Source: JANQFM01 sp035471925 (GTDB lineage Bacteria; Acidobacteriota; UBA6911; RPQK01; DATIPO01). From it: DNA of 64,000 nt. The stretch covers positions 1 through 64,000 of the forward strand of contig DATIPO010000053.1 of the NCBI GenBank assembly GCA_035471925.1, written 5' to 3'. The notes below the pieces were generated by a model. It did no database searches and was not told the DNA's origin. It saw nothing but the letters and a program-made list of their open reading frames with translations. Made by a program: the position numbers and the translations under genes. Numbering within the stretch: the first letter of the stretch is position 1; each line of letters starts with the position of its first letter. This document shows positions 7,413 through 15,337 of this stretch, piece after piece.

Positions 7413-9527
7413 ATGGCCAAGGAGCTGATTGTCAGCGCCACCAATCTGGAGACCCGTCTGGCCATTCTGGACGGTGACCGAGTCATCGAGATTTTTGTCG
7501 AACGCGCCAAGAACAAAGGCATCTTGGGCAATATTGTGAAGGGCCGGGTCACCAAGGTCCTGCCCGGCATGCAGGCCGCCTTCGTGGACATTGGCCTGGA
7601 GCGCAATGCCTTTCTCTACGTCTCTGATTTCTACGAAAACATTGAGGATCTGGAGAACATCTTCGACGAAGATGAAGAGCAGGACGGTGCATCCCGCGGC
7701 GGCAGAACTTCGCACCGTTCCGGACCTCCCGGGGGCAAGGGCAAGGGCCAGGCCGTGCGTCCGGTCGCCCGCGGTCCGGCTGAACGTCTGGATGAACTGC
7801 CCGGCCAACGCATCGGCCGCCGCCTGAGAGCTGCGCGGATCCTGCCCGACCGCCTTGCGGCCGTCAACAGTGCTCACAAGAAGATCGCCGACAAGATGGA
7901 CAGGCCGTCCCCTTCGGCGGCCGTCGGAGGAATCTTGCCGGAGAGCTTTGAGCCTCTCGTCAAGCTCAACAGCAGTGAGATCGACAAGGCTTTCCAGCAG
8001 TCCCGCAAGCCAAGCGGAGGAGACGGCGATGGAGCGCCTTCGGGCGAGTCGTCCCCGCCTTCCGCCAAGAAGAGCTCCCCTTCCAAGAAGAGCAGCGGCA
8101 AGTCGCGCAGGGGCCGGGGCGGCGGGCGTCGTTCCGGCAAGACGCGCGGTCAGGCCCGGGTCGATTCGGGATCGACGCCCAAACAGATGGCGGCCCCCTC
8201 CAGCCGCTCATCGAGCCGTTCATCGGGCCGTTCATCGGGCCGCTCCTCCGGTCGGTCTTCCAGCAGAAAGCCGTCTGGACGCCCGCGCCAGCGGCGCCAG
8301 CCGCGCGGCAATGCCAAGAACCTGATCAGCGACATGCTCAACGAGGGGCAGGAGATCCTGGTCCAGATCTCCAAGGAGCCCATCGCCAAAAAGGGCGCCC
8401 GCATTACCTCCCATGTGGCCCTTCCGGGACGCTACATGGTCTACATGCCCACTGTCGATCACGTGGGGGTCTCGCGCCGCATCGTCTCCGAGAAGGAGCG
8501 CTCGCGCCTGCGCCGCATCGTCATGGAGAACCGCGGCGAAAGCGGACGCGGCTTCATTGTGCGCACGGCTGGAGAGAACCACGCCGAGGAAGACCTCATC
8601 CGCGACATCCGCTATCTGACCTCGCTCTGGGAAGACATCAAGGGCCGCGCCGAGAAGGCCAAGGCGCCTCGCCTGATCCACAGCGAGCCGGGACTCATCG
8701 AACGCATTCTGCGCGATCATCTTTCCGAGGAATTCCGGGCCATCCGGGTGGACGACGAGCATGAATACGCCCGCATCGTGGAGTTCGTCTCGCGCTTCAA
8801 TCCGGCCCTGGTTTCGCGGGTGCGCCTCTACACCAAGCCGCGTCCTATCTTCGAGGAGTTCGGGGTTACCCCTGAGATCGAGAAAGCGCTCAAGGAGAAG
8901 GTCTGGCTCAAGAGCGGAGGCCACATCGTCATCAACCAGACCGAAGCCTTGGTGGCCATCGACATCAACACCGGCAAATTCGTGGGCTCCACCAATTCGC
9001 TGGAAGACACCATCACCAAGACCAATATCGAAGCGGTGAAAGAGATCGTGCGCCAGATTCGCCTGCGTGATCTGGGCGGCATCATCATCATCGACTTCAT
9101 CGACATGGACGAGCGCAAGAACCGCCAGAAGGTGATGGAGGCGTTGCAGCAGGAACTGGCCCGCGACAAGTCGCCTTCCAAGATTCTCCAGTTCAACGAA
9201 TTCGGACTGGTGGCCATCACCCGCAAGCGCGTCAAGCAGTCGCTCCAGCGCGTCCTCTGCCAGCCCTGCATCTACTGCGAAGGCACCGGACTGACCAAGT
9301 CGGTCCGCACCATCTGTTATTCTATCCACCATGAAGCCCGCAAGATGATGCGCGGCTTCGGCGAGGGGCGGGAGCTGCTCATCCGCTGCCATCCCGATAT
9401 CGGCAAGGCGCTGCGCGACGGCGAAGCGCAGGTGGTGCGTGAGATCGAGGAGATGACCGGCAAGGTCGTCAACGTCAAGACCGACCCCAGCATGCACATT
9501 GAGAATTTCGCCTTCGTAGAAGTCTGA
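7413..9527 (+). CDS. rng: Ribonuclease E/G family endoribonuclease with low-complexity insert in the S1 domain
   Basis: A 704-residue enzyme that cuts single-stranded RNA in mRNA decay and rRNA maturation. Residues 1-87 start the S1 domain (MAKELIVSATNLETRLAIL, GMQAAFVDIGLERNAFLYV). The S1 fold is then broken by about 215 residues (88-303) of Ser/Arg/Lys/Gly-rich sequence before resuming at GQEILVQISKEPI. The RNase H-like and DNase I-like parts follow, with the catalytic-site segments LVAIDINTGKF and GGIIIIDFIDMD. A CQPCIYCEGTG zinc-link stands near the end. No long C-terminal degradosome scaffold follows, so the enzyme is RNase G-like at its end. The insert may be an RNA-binding or scaffold arm in an unusual position. 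The start has GAGAGGAG 5-12 nt upstream. Confidence 0.95.
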   Translation: MAKELIVSATNLETRLAILDGDRVIEIFVERAKNKGILGNIVKGRVTKVLPGMQAAFVDIGLERNAFLYVSDFYENIEDLENIFDEDEEQDGASRGGRTSHRSGPPGGKGKGQAVRPVARGPAERLDELPGQRIGRRLRAARILPDRLAAVNSAHKKIADKMDRPSPSAAVGGILPESFEPLVKLNSSEIDKAFQQSRKPSGGDGDGAPSGESSPPSAKKSSPSKKSSGKSRRGRGGGRRSGKTRGQARVDSGSTPKQMAAPSSRSSSRSSGRSSGRSSGRSSSRKPSGRPRQRRQPRGNAKNLISDMLNEGQEILVQISKEPIAKKGARITSHVALPGRYMVYMPTVDHVGVSRRIVSEKERSRLRRIVMENRGESGRGFIVRTAGENHAEEDLIRDIRYLTSLWEDIKGRAEKAKAPRLIHSEPGLIERILRDHLSEEFRAIRVDDEHEYARIVEFVSRFNPALVSRVRLYTKPRPIFEEFGVTPEIEKALKEKVWLKSGGHIVINQTEALVAIDINTGKFVGSTNSLEDTITKTNIEAVKEIVRQIRLRDLGGIIIIDFIDMDERKNRQKVMEALQQELARDKSPSKILQFNEFGLVAITRKRVKQSLQRVLCQPCIYCEGTGLTKSVRTICYSIHHEARKMMRGFGEGRELLIRCHPDIGKALRDGEAQVVREIEEMTGKVVNVKTDPSMHIENFAFVEV
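8202..8264 (+). repeat. 12-bp tandem repeat encoding Ser-Ser-(Ser/Gly)-Arg in the RNase insert
   Basis: About five imperfect copies of a 12-bp unit (AGCCGTTCATCG type) sit in frame inside the RNase E/G gene and encode repeated Arg-Ser-Ser-Ser/Gly units. Multiples of 12 bp keep the frame open, so copy number can vary without breaking the gene. The repeat lies in the poorly conserved insert, not in a catalytic part. Confidence 0.7.
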
Positions 9528-9537
9528 AGACAGATTC

Positions 9538-10359
9538 ATGCCCGATTCCTATTGGCCCAAACTGATCAAGCTCATGGACACCTTGAGGGGACCCGAGGGT
9601 TGCCCCTGGGACGTCGAGCAGACCCGGGAAACGCTCAAGCCCATGCTCATCGAGGAAGCCTACGAGGTGCTTGAAGCCCTCGACGGAGACGATCCCGACG
9701 AGCTGTGCGAGGAACTGGGCGACCTGCTCTTCCAGGTCATCTTCAACAGCCGCATCGCCAAGGAGCGGGGCGAGTTCGACGCTGAAGACGTGTGCCGCCG
9801 CATCTACGAAAAGATGGTGGGCCGTCATCCCCACGTTTTCGGGAATGAGAGCTTCGCCGACTCCCAGGAGCTGCTCAAGAACTGGGAGGATCTCAAAGCC
9901 GCCGAAAAGAAAGCCTCGGGACGCCAACACCAGCGCCAATCGCTGTTGGACGGCATCCCCGACAGCCTGCCCGCCATGTACAAGACCAACCAAGTCTCGG
10001 CCAAGGCTTCGAGGGTGGGTTTTGACTGGCCCGACCTCAAGGACATCGGCGAGAAGCTGGCCGAGGAATTCGCCGAGCTGCAGGCTGCGGCCGAGTCAGG
10101 GGACGAGGCCCGCGTGCAGGAAGAGGTGGGCGACCTGCTCTTCGCCGCCCTCAACGTGTCACGCTATCTTCAGATCGATCCTGAAACTGCCCTCAACCGC
10201 GCCAACGGTAAGTTCAGCCGGCGCTTCAAGGCCATGGAAGAGCACTTTGCCGCCCAAGGGCGCGCCCTCAAAGACGTCGAATTGGACGAGATGGAGGCGG
10301 TCTGGCAAAGTTTGAAAACAAAGCCTGAAATCGAAGAAACCCATCAGGAAACCCAATGA
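9538..10359 (+). CDS. mazG: Nucleoside triphosphate pyrophosphohydrolase MazG
   Basis: A 273-residue house-cleaning pyrophosphatase with two MazG helical domains. The N-terminal repeat has the metal-binding pattern EEAYEVLEALDG then ELCEELGDLLFQVIF. The C-terminal repeat has EEFAELQAAAESGDEARVQEEVGDLLFAALN. The opening LIKLMDTLRGPEGCPWDVEQ is the strongly conserved MazG N terminus. It begins 10 bp after the RNase gene and overlaps the next gene by 4 bp (ATGA), indicating one transcription unit. Confidence 0.95.
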   Translation: MPDSYWPKLIKLMDTLRGPEGCPWDVEQTRETLKPMLIEEAYEVLEALDGDDPDELCEELGDLLFQVIFNSRIAKERGEFDAEDVCRRIYEKMVGRHPHVFGNESFADSQELLKNWEDLKAAEKKASGRQHQRQSLLDGIPDSLPAMYKTNQVSAKASRVGFDWPDLKDIGEKLAEEFAELQAAAESGDEARVQEEVGDLLFAALNVSRYLQIDPETALNRANGKFSRRFKAMEEHFAAQGRALKDVELDEMEAVWQSLKTKPEIEETHQETQ

Positions 10360-11033
10360 GCGATCAAGAAAAGAGCGACAAGGAAAAAGAAAGCCCGGCT
10401 TTCAAGGTGACCGACCGGCGCAAATTCGACTCCTCCGGCAATCCCCGTGAACCCGACGCCGAGCAAGAGGAGGAGGACTCTGGAAGCGGTCCTGTGAAGC
10501 TGGACGCCAAGCCCGGCGGCCCAGGGAAAGGGGCCCCTGAAATGGGCCCTCAAGCCGACCCCTTCAGCGCCGCGGGAGGCCCGCCGCAGGGGGCTCCGGC
10601 CCAAGGCAGGCCGGCACCGGGAGGACCTGGAGGGCCGTCTCAAGCCGGCGGACCGGGCGGAGCCATCCCTTTTCCAGGTGCGGCGGCGGGGGAATCTGAG
10701 AGCCCCTCTGGCCGTTCCGCTCCGGCAGGCGAAGGTGGTCCGGGAGAAAGTCTGGGCGGCCGGGGACGGCAGGAGCAAGAAGTCGACTTTTCCGCCTTCA
10801 TCATGTCGATGGCCACCGGCGTCCTCATGGCCCTGGGTGAAGTCCCCGATCCCATGACGGGACGCCAGGGGCCGGTCCATCTGGAGCAGGCCCGTCACAC
10901 CATCGACATCCTCTCCATGCTGCGCGAGAAGACCGAGGGCAACCTCGATGCCGAGGAAGACCGCATCGTCCGCCAGGTGCTCTACGAACTGCGCATGAAG
11001 TACATGGAAGTGGTCAAGAAGATGGGCAAGTAG
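10356..11033 (+). CDS. DUF1844 protein with long Gly/Pro-rich N-terminal region
   Basis: A 225-residue protein of two parts. Residues 1-140 are low complexity (charged, then Gly/Pro/Ala-rich), probably disordered. Residues 143-225 carry a DUF1844 domain: FSAFIMSMATGVLMALGE, PVHLEQARHTIDILSMLREK, then DRIVRQVLYELRMKYMEV. The family is common in Acidobacteriota and Deltaproteobacteria and has no assigned biochemical role. The domain is alpha-helical and hydrophobic at its start. It overlaps mazG by 4 bp and lies 12 bp before the hydrolase gene. Confidence 0.8.
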   Translation: MSDQEKSDKEKESPAFKVTDRRKFDSSGNPREPDAEQEEEDSGSGPVKLDAKPGGPGKGAPEMGPQADPFSAAGGPPQGAPAQGRPAPGGPGGPSQAGGPGGAIPFPGAAAGESESPSGRSAPAGEGGPGESLGGRGRQEQEVDFSAFIMSMATGVLMALGEVPDPMTGRQGPVHLEQARHTIDILSMLREKTEGNLDAEEDRIVRQVLYELRMKYMEVVKKMGK

Positions 11034-11045
11034 ATTGGATGCTCG

Positions 11046-11810
11046 ATGAAGGTCACCTTCCTGGGCACGGGGACATCACGGGGCGTCCCGGTTATCGGCT
11101 GCCGCTGCCCGGTGTGCACGTCCGGCGATGAGCGCAACAAGCGTTTGCGCTCCTCGGCCCTGCTGGAGAGCGAGAGCGGCGCCCGGGTGGTGATCGACAC
11201 CTCGTCAGACTTCCGGCAGCAGATGCTTCGGGCTGGCATCCGCCGTCTCGACGCCGCCTTTTACACCCACGCCCACGTCGACCATATCCTGGGCCTGGAC
11301 GACGTCTTCCCCTTCAACATCTGGTCGCGCAAGGCTTTTCCCATCTACGCCGAAGCCCCCACCATGGAGCAGATCCGCATCACTTTCCGTCACCTCTTCG
11401 AGAAGGACCGCTATCCCGGCGTCCCCACCATCGAGCCCCATGTGGTGGAAGGCCCGGTGGAGATCGGCGATTTGTCTCTTGAGCCTATCCGCGCCTACCA
11501 CGGCAAGCTGCCCGTCCTGGGCTACCGGGTGGGCGATTTCGCCTGGCTGACCGATGTCAACCGCATCCCCCCCGAGAGCATGGAGAAGTTGCGCGGTTTG
11601 CGCTACCTGGCCTTGGACGGATTGCGCTACAAGCCCCATTTCACCCACTTCACTTTGGACGAGGCGGCTCAAGTGGCCCGCGATTTGGAGGTGCCTCAGA
11701 CCTATCTCATCCACATGTGTCACGACGTCGAACATAAAGAGGGCTGCGACTTTCTGCCCAACGGCGTGGACTTGGCCTACGACGGACTGGAGCTGCAACT
11801 CGATGCTTAA
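11046..11810 (+). CDS. MBL-fold metallohydrolase, PhnP-like
   Basis: A 254-residue beta-lactamase-fold hydrolase. The N terminus has GTGTSRGVPVIGCRCPVC, typical of the PhnP/YycJ-like branch; the two cysteines there may bind structural zinc. The metal motif THAHVDHILGLDD (HxHxDH) is intact, and LIHMCHDVEH provides late His ligands. PhnP hydrolyses cyclic phosphodiesters; no phosphonate genes are nearby, so the substrate is unknown. The stop overlaps the ribF start. Confidence 0.88.
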   Translation: MKVTFLGTGTSRGVPVIGCRCPVCTSGDERNKRLRSSALLESESGARVVIDTSSDFRQQMLRAGIRRLDAAFYTHAHVDHILGLDDVFPFNIWSRKAFPIYAEAPTMEQIRITFRHLFEKDRYPGVPTIEPHVVEGPVEIGDLSLEPIRAYHGKLPVLGYRVGDFAWLTDVNRIPPESMEKLRGLRYLALDGLRYKPHFTHFTLDEAAQVARDLEVPQTYLIHMCHDVEHKEGCDFLPNGVDLAYDGLELQLDA

Positions 11811-12762
11811 AGTCCAGGGACTGCAAGGACTGCCCCCGGAGGTCGAACGTCCGGTCATCAGCATCGGCGCCTACGACGGCGTCCACCGGGGACATCAGAA
11901 GATCCTCTCCCAGGTTGTGGAGAGCGCCCGCCGCCTGGGCACGTCCGCGGTGTTGCTGAGCTTTTCACCTCACCCTCAGAAGGTGATCGCTCCCGACACG
12001 GCTCCTCCGCTTCTGCAGACCTCGCGCCAGCGGGAAGAATTCATCGCCTCCATGGGCATCGACTACCTGGTGGAAATCCCCTTTACCCGGCGTCTCTCCC
12101 AGCTCACGCCGGAAGAGTTCGTCGATCAGGTCTTAATGCAGCGCTCCATCACCCAGATCCACGTGGGATTCGATTTCCGTTTCGGCCACCGGCGCGCCGG
12201 GGACGTCAAGACTCTCGAGGAACTGGGGCGCAGCCGCGGTTTCCAGGTCTTTCCCGTGCATTCTGTGGCGCTGCGGGGCCTGCGCATCAGCTCCAGCAAG
12301 ATCCGCAAGCTGCTGGGACGCGGCAACGTGCAGAGGGCCCGGCGCTGCCTGGGACGTCCCTACGAGATTCACGGAACGGTGGTGCAGGGCGACCAGCGTG
12401 GGCGCACCATCGGATTCCCCACCCTCAACATCGACTCGCTCAACGAACTGATTCCCGCCGCGGGCGTCTACGTGGGACAGGTGGAGCTGGAAGACCGCCT
12501 TTTCAACTGCGTGACCAACATCGGATACCGGCCCACTGTCCACCCTGACTACCAGGGCCGTCCGTTGGTGGAAAGCCACCTTTTTGACTTTGACGAAAAC
12601 GCCTACGGACTGCCGGTCAATCTGCGTTTCTGTTTCCGTCTCCGTGACGAGAAGCGCTTTGACGGGTTGAAGTCGCTGACCGAACAGATTAAAAAAGACT
12701 CCCGCAGGGCTTCCCGCTATTTGAAACGGGTGGAGGAAGCCGGCCGAGGAGCCGCGTCGTGA
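11803..12762 (+). CDS. ribF: Bifunctional riboflavin kinase/FAD synthetase
   Basis: A 319-residue enzyme converting riboflavin to FMN and FAD. The N-terminal nucleotidyltransferase domain has GAYDGVHRGHQ (GxxDGxHxGH), then GFDFRFGHRRAGD and the ISSSKIR motif. The C-terminal kinase domain has GRTIGFPTLNI and the late ESHLFDFDENAYG segment with the catalytic Glu. The open frame extends upstream, but ATG 11803 matches homologues and overlaps the previous stop by 8 bp, so coupling is likely. Confidence 0.95.
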   Translation: MLKVQGLQGLPPEVERPVISIGAYDGVHRGHQKILSQVVESARRLGTSAVLLSFSPHPQKVIAPDTAPPLLQTSRQREEFIASMGIDYLVEIPFTRRLSQLTPEEFVDQVLMQRSITQIHVGFDFRFGHRRAGDVKTLEELGRSRGFQVFPVHSVALRGLRISSSKIRKLLGRGNVQRARRCLGRPYEIHGTVVQGDQRGRTIGFPTLNIDSLNELIPAAGVYVGQVELEDRLFNCVTNIGYRPTVHPDYQGRPLVESHLFDFDENAYGLPVNLRFCFRLRDEKRFDGLKSLTEQIKKDSRRASRYLKRVEEAGRGAAS

Positions 12763-12772
12763 GGAGCAGCCC

Positions 12773-13072
12773 ATGAAGATCAGCCGCCGAGAAGTGGAAA
12801 AAATCGCCGATCTCTCTCAGTTGGAGTATTCCCAGGAGGAGATGGAGGAGTTCGTTCCCCGCTTCCGCGAGATCCTCGATCACATCAGCCGCCTCGACGA
12901 ACTCGACGCCCAGGGAGCCGAGCCGATGTATCACGGCCTTCCCGAAGAGGAGTTGAGCGAGGATCTGCGCGAGGACGAAGTCAGTCCGGTGCTGAGCCGC
13001 AAGGAAGCGCTGCAAAACGCCCCCGAGGCCTTGGAAGGCGAGTTCCGCGTCCCCAAAGTCATCGAGTCCTGA
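12773..13072 (+). CDS. gatC: Glu-tRNA(Gln)/Asp-tRNA(Asn) amidotransferase subunit C
   Basis: A 99-residue protein with the GatC pattern: N-terminal KISRREVEKIADLSQLEYS, a central helix ending in ILDHISRLDELDAQG, and the C-terminal REDEVSPVLSRKEALQNAP. GatC wraps around GatA and stabilises it in the GatCAB complex that makes Gln-tRNA and Asn-tRNA by transamidation. It stands 16 bp before gatA. gatB is not in the window. Confidence 0.95.
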   Translation: MKISRREVEKIADLSQLEYSQEEMEEFVPRFREILDHISRLDELDAQGAEPMYHGLPEEELSEDLREDEVSPVLSRKEALQNAPEALEGEFRVPKVIES

Positions 13073-13088
13073 AGGTCGAAGGAAGCCC

Positions 13089-14576
13089 ATGTCCCAAGAG
13101 CGCGATTCTGGAAAGCCGGCCTCCGGCGATGCGTCCGACGGCATTCTCAGTTGGACCGCCGTCCAACTGCGTGACCGGCTGCGCTCCGGCCAGACGGGAG
13201 CCGAGGAGGTCTGCGAAGCCTACCTGGAGCAGATCCGCCGCCACAACCAGGACCTGGGCTGTTTCCTGACAGTGGACGAAGAGGGCGCCCGCGAGCAGGC
13301 CCGCCAAGCCGCCAAGCGGCTCTCGCGGGATCCCCACGAGGCCGGAGCCTTGGCCGGCGTTCCGGTGGCCGTCAAGGACAACATCGTCACCAAGGGATTG
13401 CGCACCACCGCGGCTTCCAAGATTCTCGACAACTTCATTCCTCCCTATGACGCGTCAGTGGTGACGCGGCTGCGCCGGGCGGGGGCCGTGATTCTGGGCA
13501 AGACCAACCTGGACGAATTCGCCATGGGGTCGAGCACCGAGAATTCGGCTTACTTTCCCACCCGCAATCCCCATGACCGGGAGCGCGTGCCGGGCGGATC
13601 CTCAGGCGGATCGGCAGCGGCCGTGGCGGCCCGGCTGGCTCCCGCGGCCCTGGGATCGGACACTGGCGGATCCATCCGTCAGCCGGCGGCCTTCTGCGGC
13701 GTCAGCGGACTCAAGCCCACTTACGGACGCGTCTCCCGCTACGGACTGATCGCCTTTGGCTCGTCCCTCGACCAGATCGGACCCATTACCCGCGACGTCC
13801 GCGATGCTGCACTGCTGATGGACGTCTTAGCCGGTCACGACCCACAGGACGCCACCAGTTCCCGGCGTCCGGCGCCCGACTTCAGCGGACTGCTCGAGCG
13901 CGATAGGAAGCCGCTGCGCATCGGCGTCCCCCGCCAGTGGATGGGCGACGGTCTGCAGGGCGGTCCCGATCCCGAGGTCAAGCGGGCCGTCCAGCAGGCC
14001 CTTGAGCACTTGGAGTCGCAGGGTTGCCGAATCGAGGACGTCAGCCTGCCTCACAGCGAATACGCCATCGCCGCCTACTACATCGTGGCTCCTGCCGAGG
14101 CTTCCTCCAACCTGATGCGCTATGACGGAGTTCGATACGGGCTGCGGGCCGACAACCCCCGCGATTTGCAGGACATGTACCGCCGCACCCGCACCCAGGG
14201 CTTCGGAGACGAGGTCAAGCGCCGCATCATGCTGGGGACCTTCGTGCTCAGCGCCGGCTACATCGAGGCCTTCTACAGCAAGGCCGCCAGGACCCGCCGC
14301 GTCCTGCTCGAGGACTACCGCAAGGCTTTCGCCCAAGTCGACCTCATCGCGGGACCGGTGGCGCCCACGCCGGCCTTCAAGCTGGGAGAAAAAACCGCCG
14401 ATCCTTGGCAGATGTACCTTTCCGACATCTACACGGTGACAGCCAATCTGACGGGCATCCCGGCTCTCTCGGTGCCATTGCCCCCAGGTCCTTCAGGCTT
14501 GCCCCTGGCCCTGCAACTCCAGGCCCCCCACTTCCAGGAGCCCCTCCTCCTCCAATCCGCCCGCCTGCTGGGCTAG
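13089..14576 (+). CDS. gatA: Glu-tRNA(Gln)/Asp-tRNA(Asn) amidotransferase subunit A
   Basis: A 495-residue amidase that hydrolyses glutamine and feeds ammonia to GatB. The Ser-cisSer-Lys machinery is visible: Lys96 in VAVKDNI, the PGGSSGGSAAAV loop (168-179), and the nucleophile Ser195 in SDTGGSIRQPA. The glutamine-pocket segment PTYGRVSRYGLIAFGSSLDQ is present. Length is normal. It ends with PLALQLQAP and a short hydrophobic tail. It closes the + strand run of this region, and the next genes are convergent. Confidence 0.97.
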   Translation: MSQERDSGKPASGDASDGILSWTAVQLRDRLRSGQTGAEEVCEAYLEQIRRHNQDLGCFLTVDEEGAREQARQAAKRLSRDPHEAGALAGVPVAVKDNIVTKGLRTTAASKILDNFIPPYDASVVTRLRRAGAVILGKTNLDEFAMGSSTENSAYFPTRNPHDRERVPGGSSGGSAAAVAARLAPAALGSDTGGSIRQPAAFCGVSGLKPTYGRVSRYGLIAFGSSLDQIGPITRDVRDAALLMDVLAGHDPQDATSSRRPAPDFSGLLERDRKPLRIGVPRQWMGDGLQGGPDPEVKRAVQQALEHLESQGCRIEDVSLPHSEYAIAAYYIVAPAEASSNLMRYDGVRYGLRADNPRDLQDMYRRTRTQGFGDEVKRRIMLGTFVLSAGYIEAFYSKAARTRRVLLEDYRKAFAQVDLIAGPVAPTPAFKLGEKTADPWQMYLSDIYTVTANLTGIPALSVPLPPGPSGLPLALQLQAPHFQEPLLLQSARLLG

Positions 14577-14639
14577 GCCCACGCGTCAACCAACCGTCCA
14601 GACGCGGGGTCAAGTCGTCGGTCTGTGAAGATGGCTCGG

Positions 14640-15139
14640 CTAGTCCGCGTCCGCGCGCCGCTGATCCAGCGTACGCCGGAGGATTCGCAGACTCTGTTGA
14701 TCTTTCGCGGCGCCCGTTGCCTCCTTGACGGCCATTAGCTTTTCAAGGGTGAGTATCCGAATTCTAAGGTTCTCGACCATAACGGATTCGCTGTGCGGCA
14801 ACAGGCTCTGATAGTCCTCTCCACCGGAAAGTGATCCCAAGAGGTCCAGGGCTCCGAAGCGAGTCATGAGAAGTAGATGTCCCGGACTTTCCAGGTGAGA
14901 GATCTTGGGCACCAGCATTCGCCCCTCGGTGTGACGATAGACGGCCTCAAGTTCCTTCAGTGCGATCTGCAGCTTTGACAGGTCTCATCGCGCCTGTTGT
15001 GGACGACGTCGAGATCAAAGGTTGCCAATGAAGCGCCTTGGAGGACGCCGCAGACGCCTCCGACAACGATGAACTCAACGTCGTGAGCCGTGAGCGTCCT
15101 GAGGATGGAGAGAAAATCCGCCTTGGGCTTAAGCGTCAT
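14640..15139 (-). pseudogene. Nucleotidyltransferase-like protein, broken by one frameshift
   Basis: Two reverse-strand pieces belong together. The 5' piece (15139 down to about 14985) reads FLSILRTLTAHDVEFIVVGG then VLQGASLATFDLDVVHNRR, a nucleotidyltransferase-fold start with GG and DLDVV. It then runs into Cys/Ser-rich nonsense and stops at 14957. The +1 frame from about 14984 continues smoothly as LSKLQIALKELEAVYRHTEG and ends at 14640 with LTLEKLMAVKEATGAAKDQ. One base lost near 14979-14988 explains the break; it could be a real pseudogene or a sequencing error. The intact product would be about 165 residues. Its start overlaps the stop of the 66-residue gene (TCATGA). Confidence 0.75.
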
Positions 15140-15336
15140 GAATCGGTCTGATCCCTCCGCAGGCTGCTCCGGGCCCGGTGGGTGGCGTCGACGAAATCCT
15201 GCAGGACTTGCAGGCGTTGGGTGGGGGTCAGCGAGAGCATCCAGCGGATGAGGGTGGGGTCGACGCCGTCTTCGTCATAGAGCAGGTCGGGATCGGTGAC
15301 GGGTTCGCCGGTGGGGCGTTTTCGGCTTTGGCTCAT
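15136..15336 (-). CDS. Small conserved partner protein of the nucleotidyltransferase
   Basis: A 66-residue protein with LIRWMLSLTPTQRLQVLQDF followed by a basic tail. Small proteins with this sequence pattern often precede a nucleotidyltransferase-like gene in bacterial chromosomes, an arrangement repeated here with a 4-bp overlap. Function is unknown. The pair resembles a toxin-antitoxin layout, but no HEPN or known toxin motif is present. The start lies 1 nt after the stop of the monooxygenase gene. Confidence 0.65.
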   Translation of the reverse strand: MSQSRKRPTGEPVTDPDLLYDEDGVDPTLIRWMLSLTPTQRLQVLQDFVDATHRARSSLRRDQTDS

Positions 15337-15337
15337 C

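Noticed and set aside
15136..15336. Calling the small-protein/nucleotidyltransferase pair a toxin-antitoxin system
   Set aside because: No HEPN, RelE or other toxin motif is visible and the second gene is broken, so a toxin role is unsupported.
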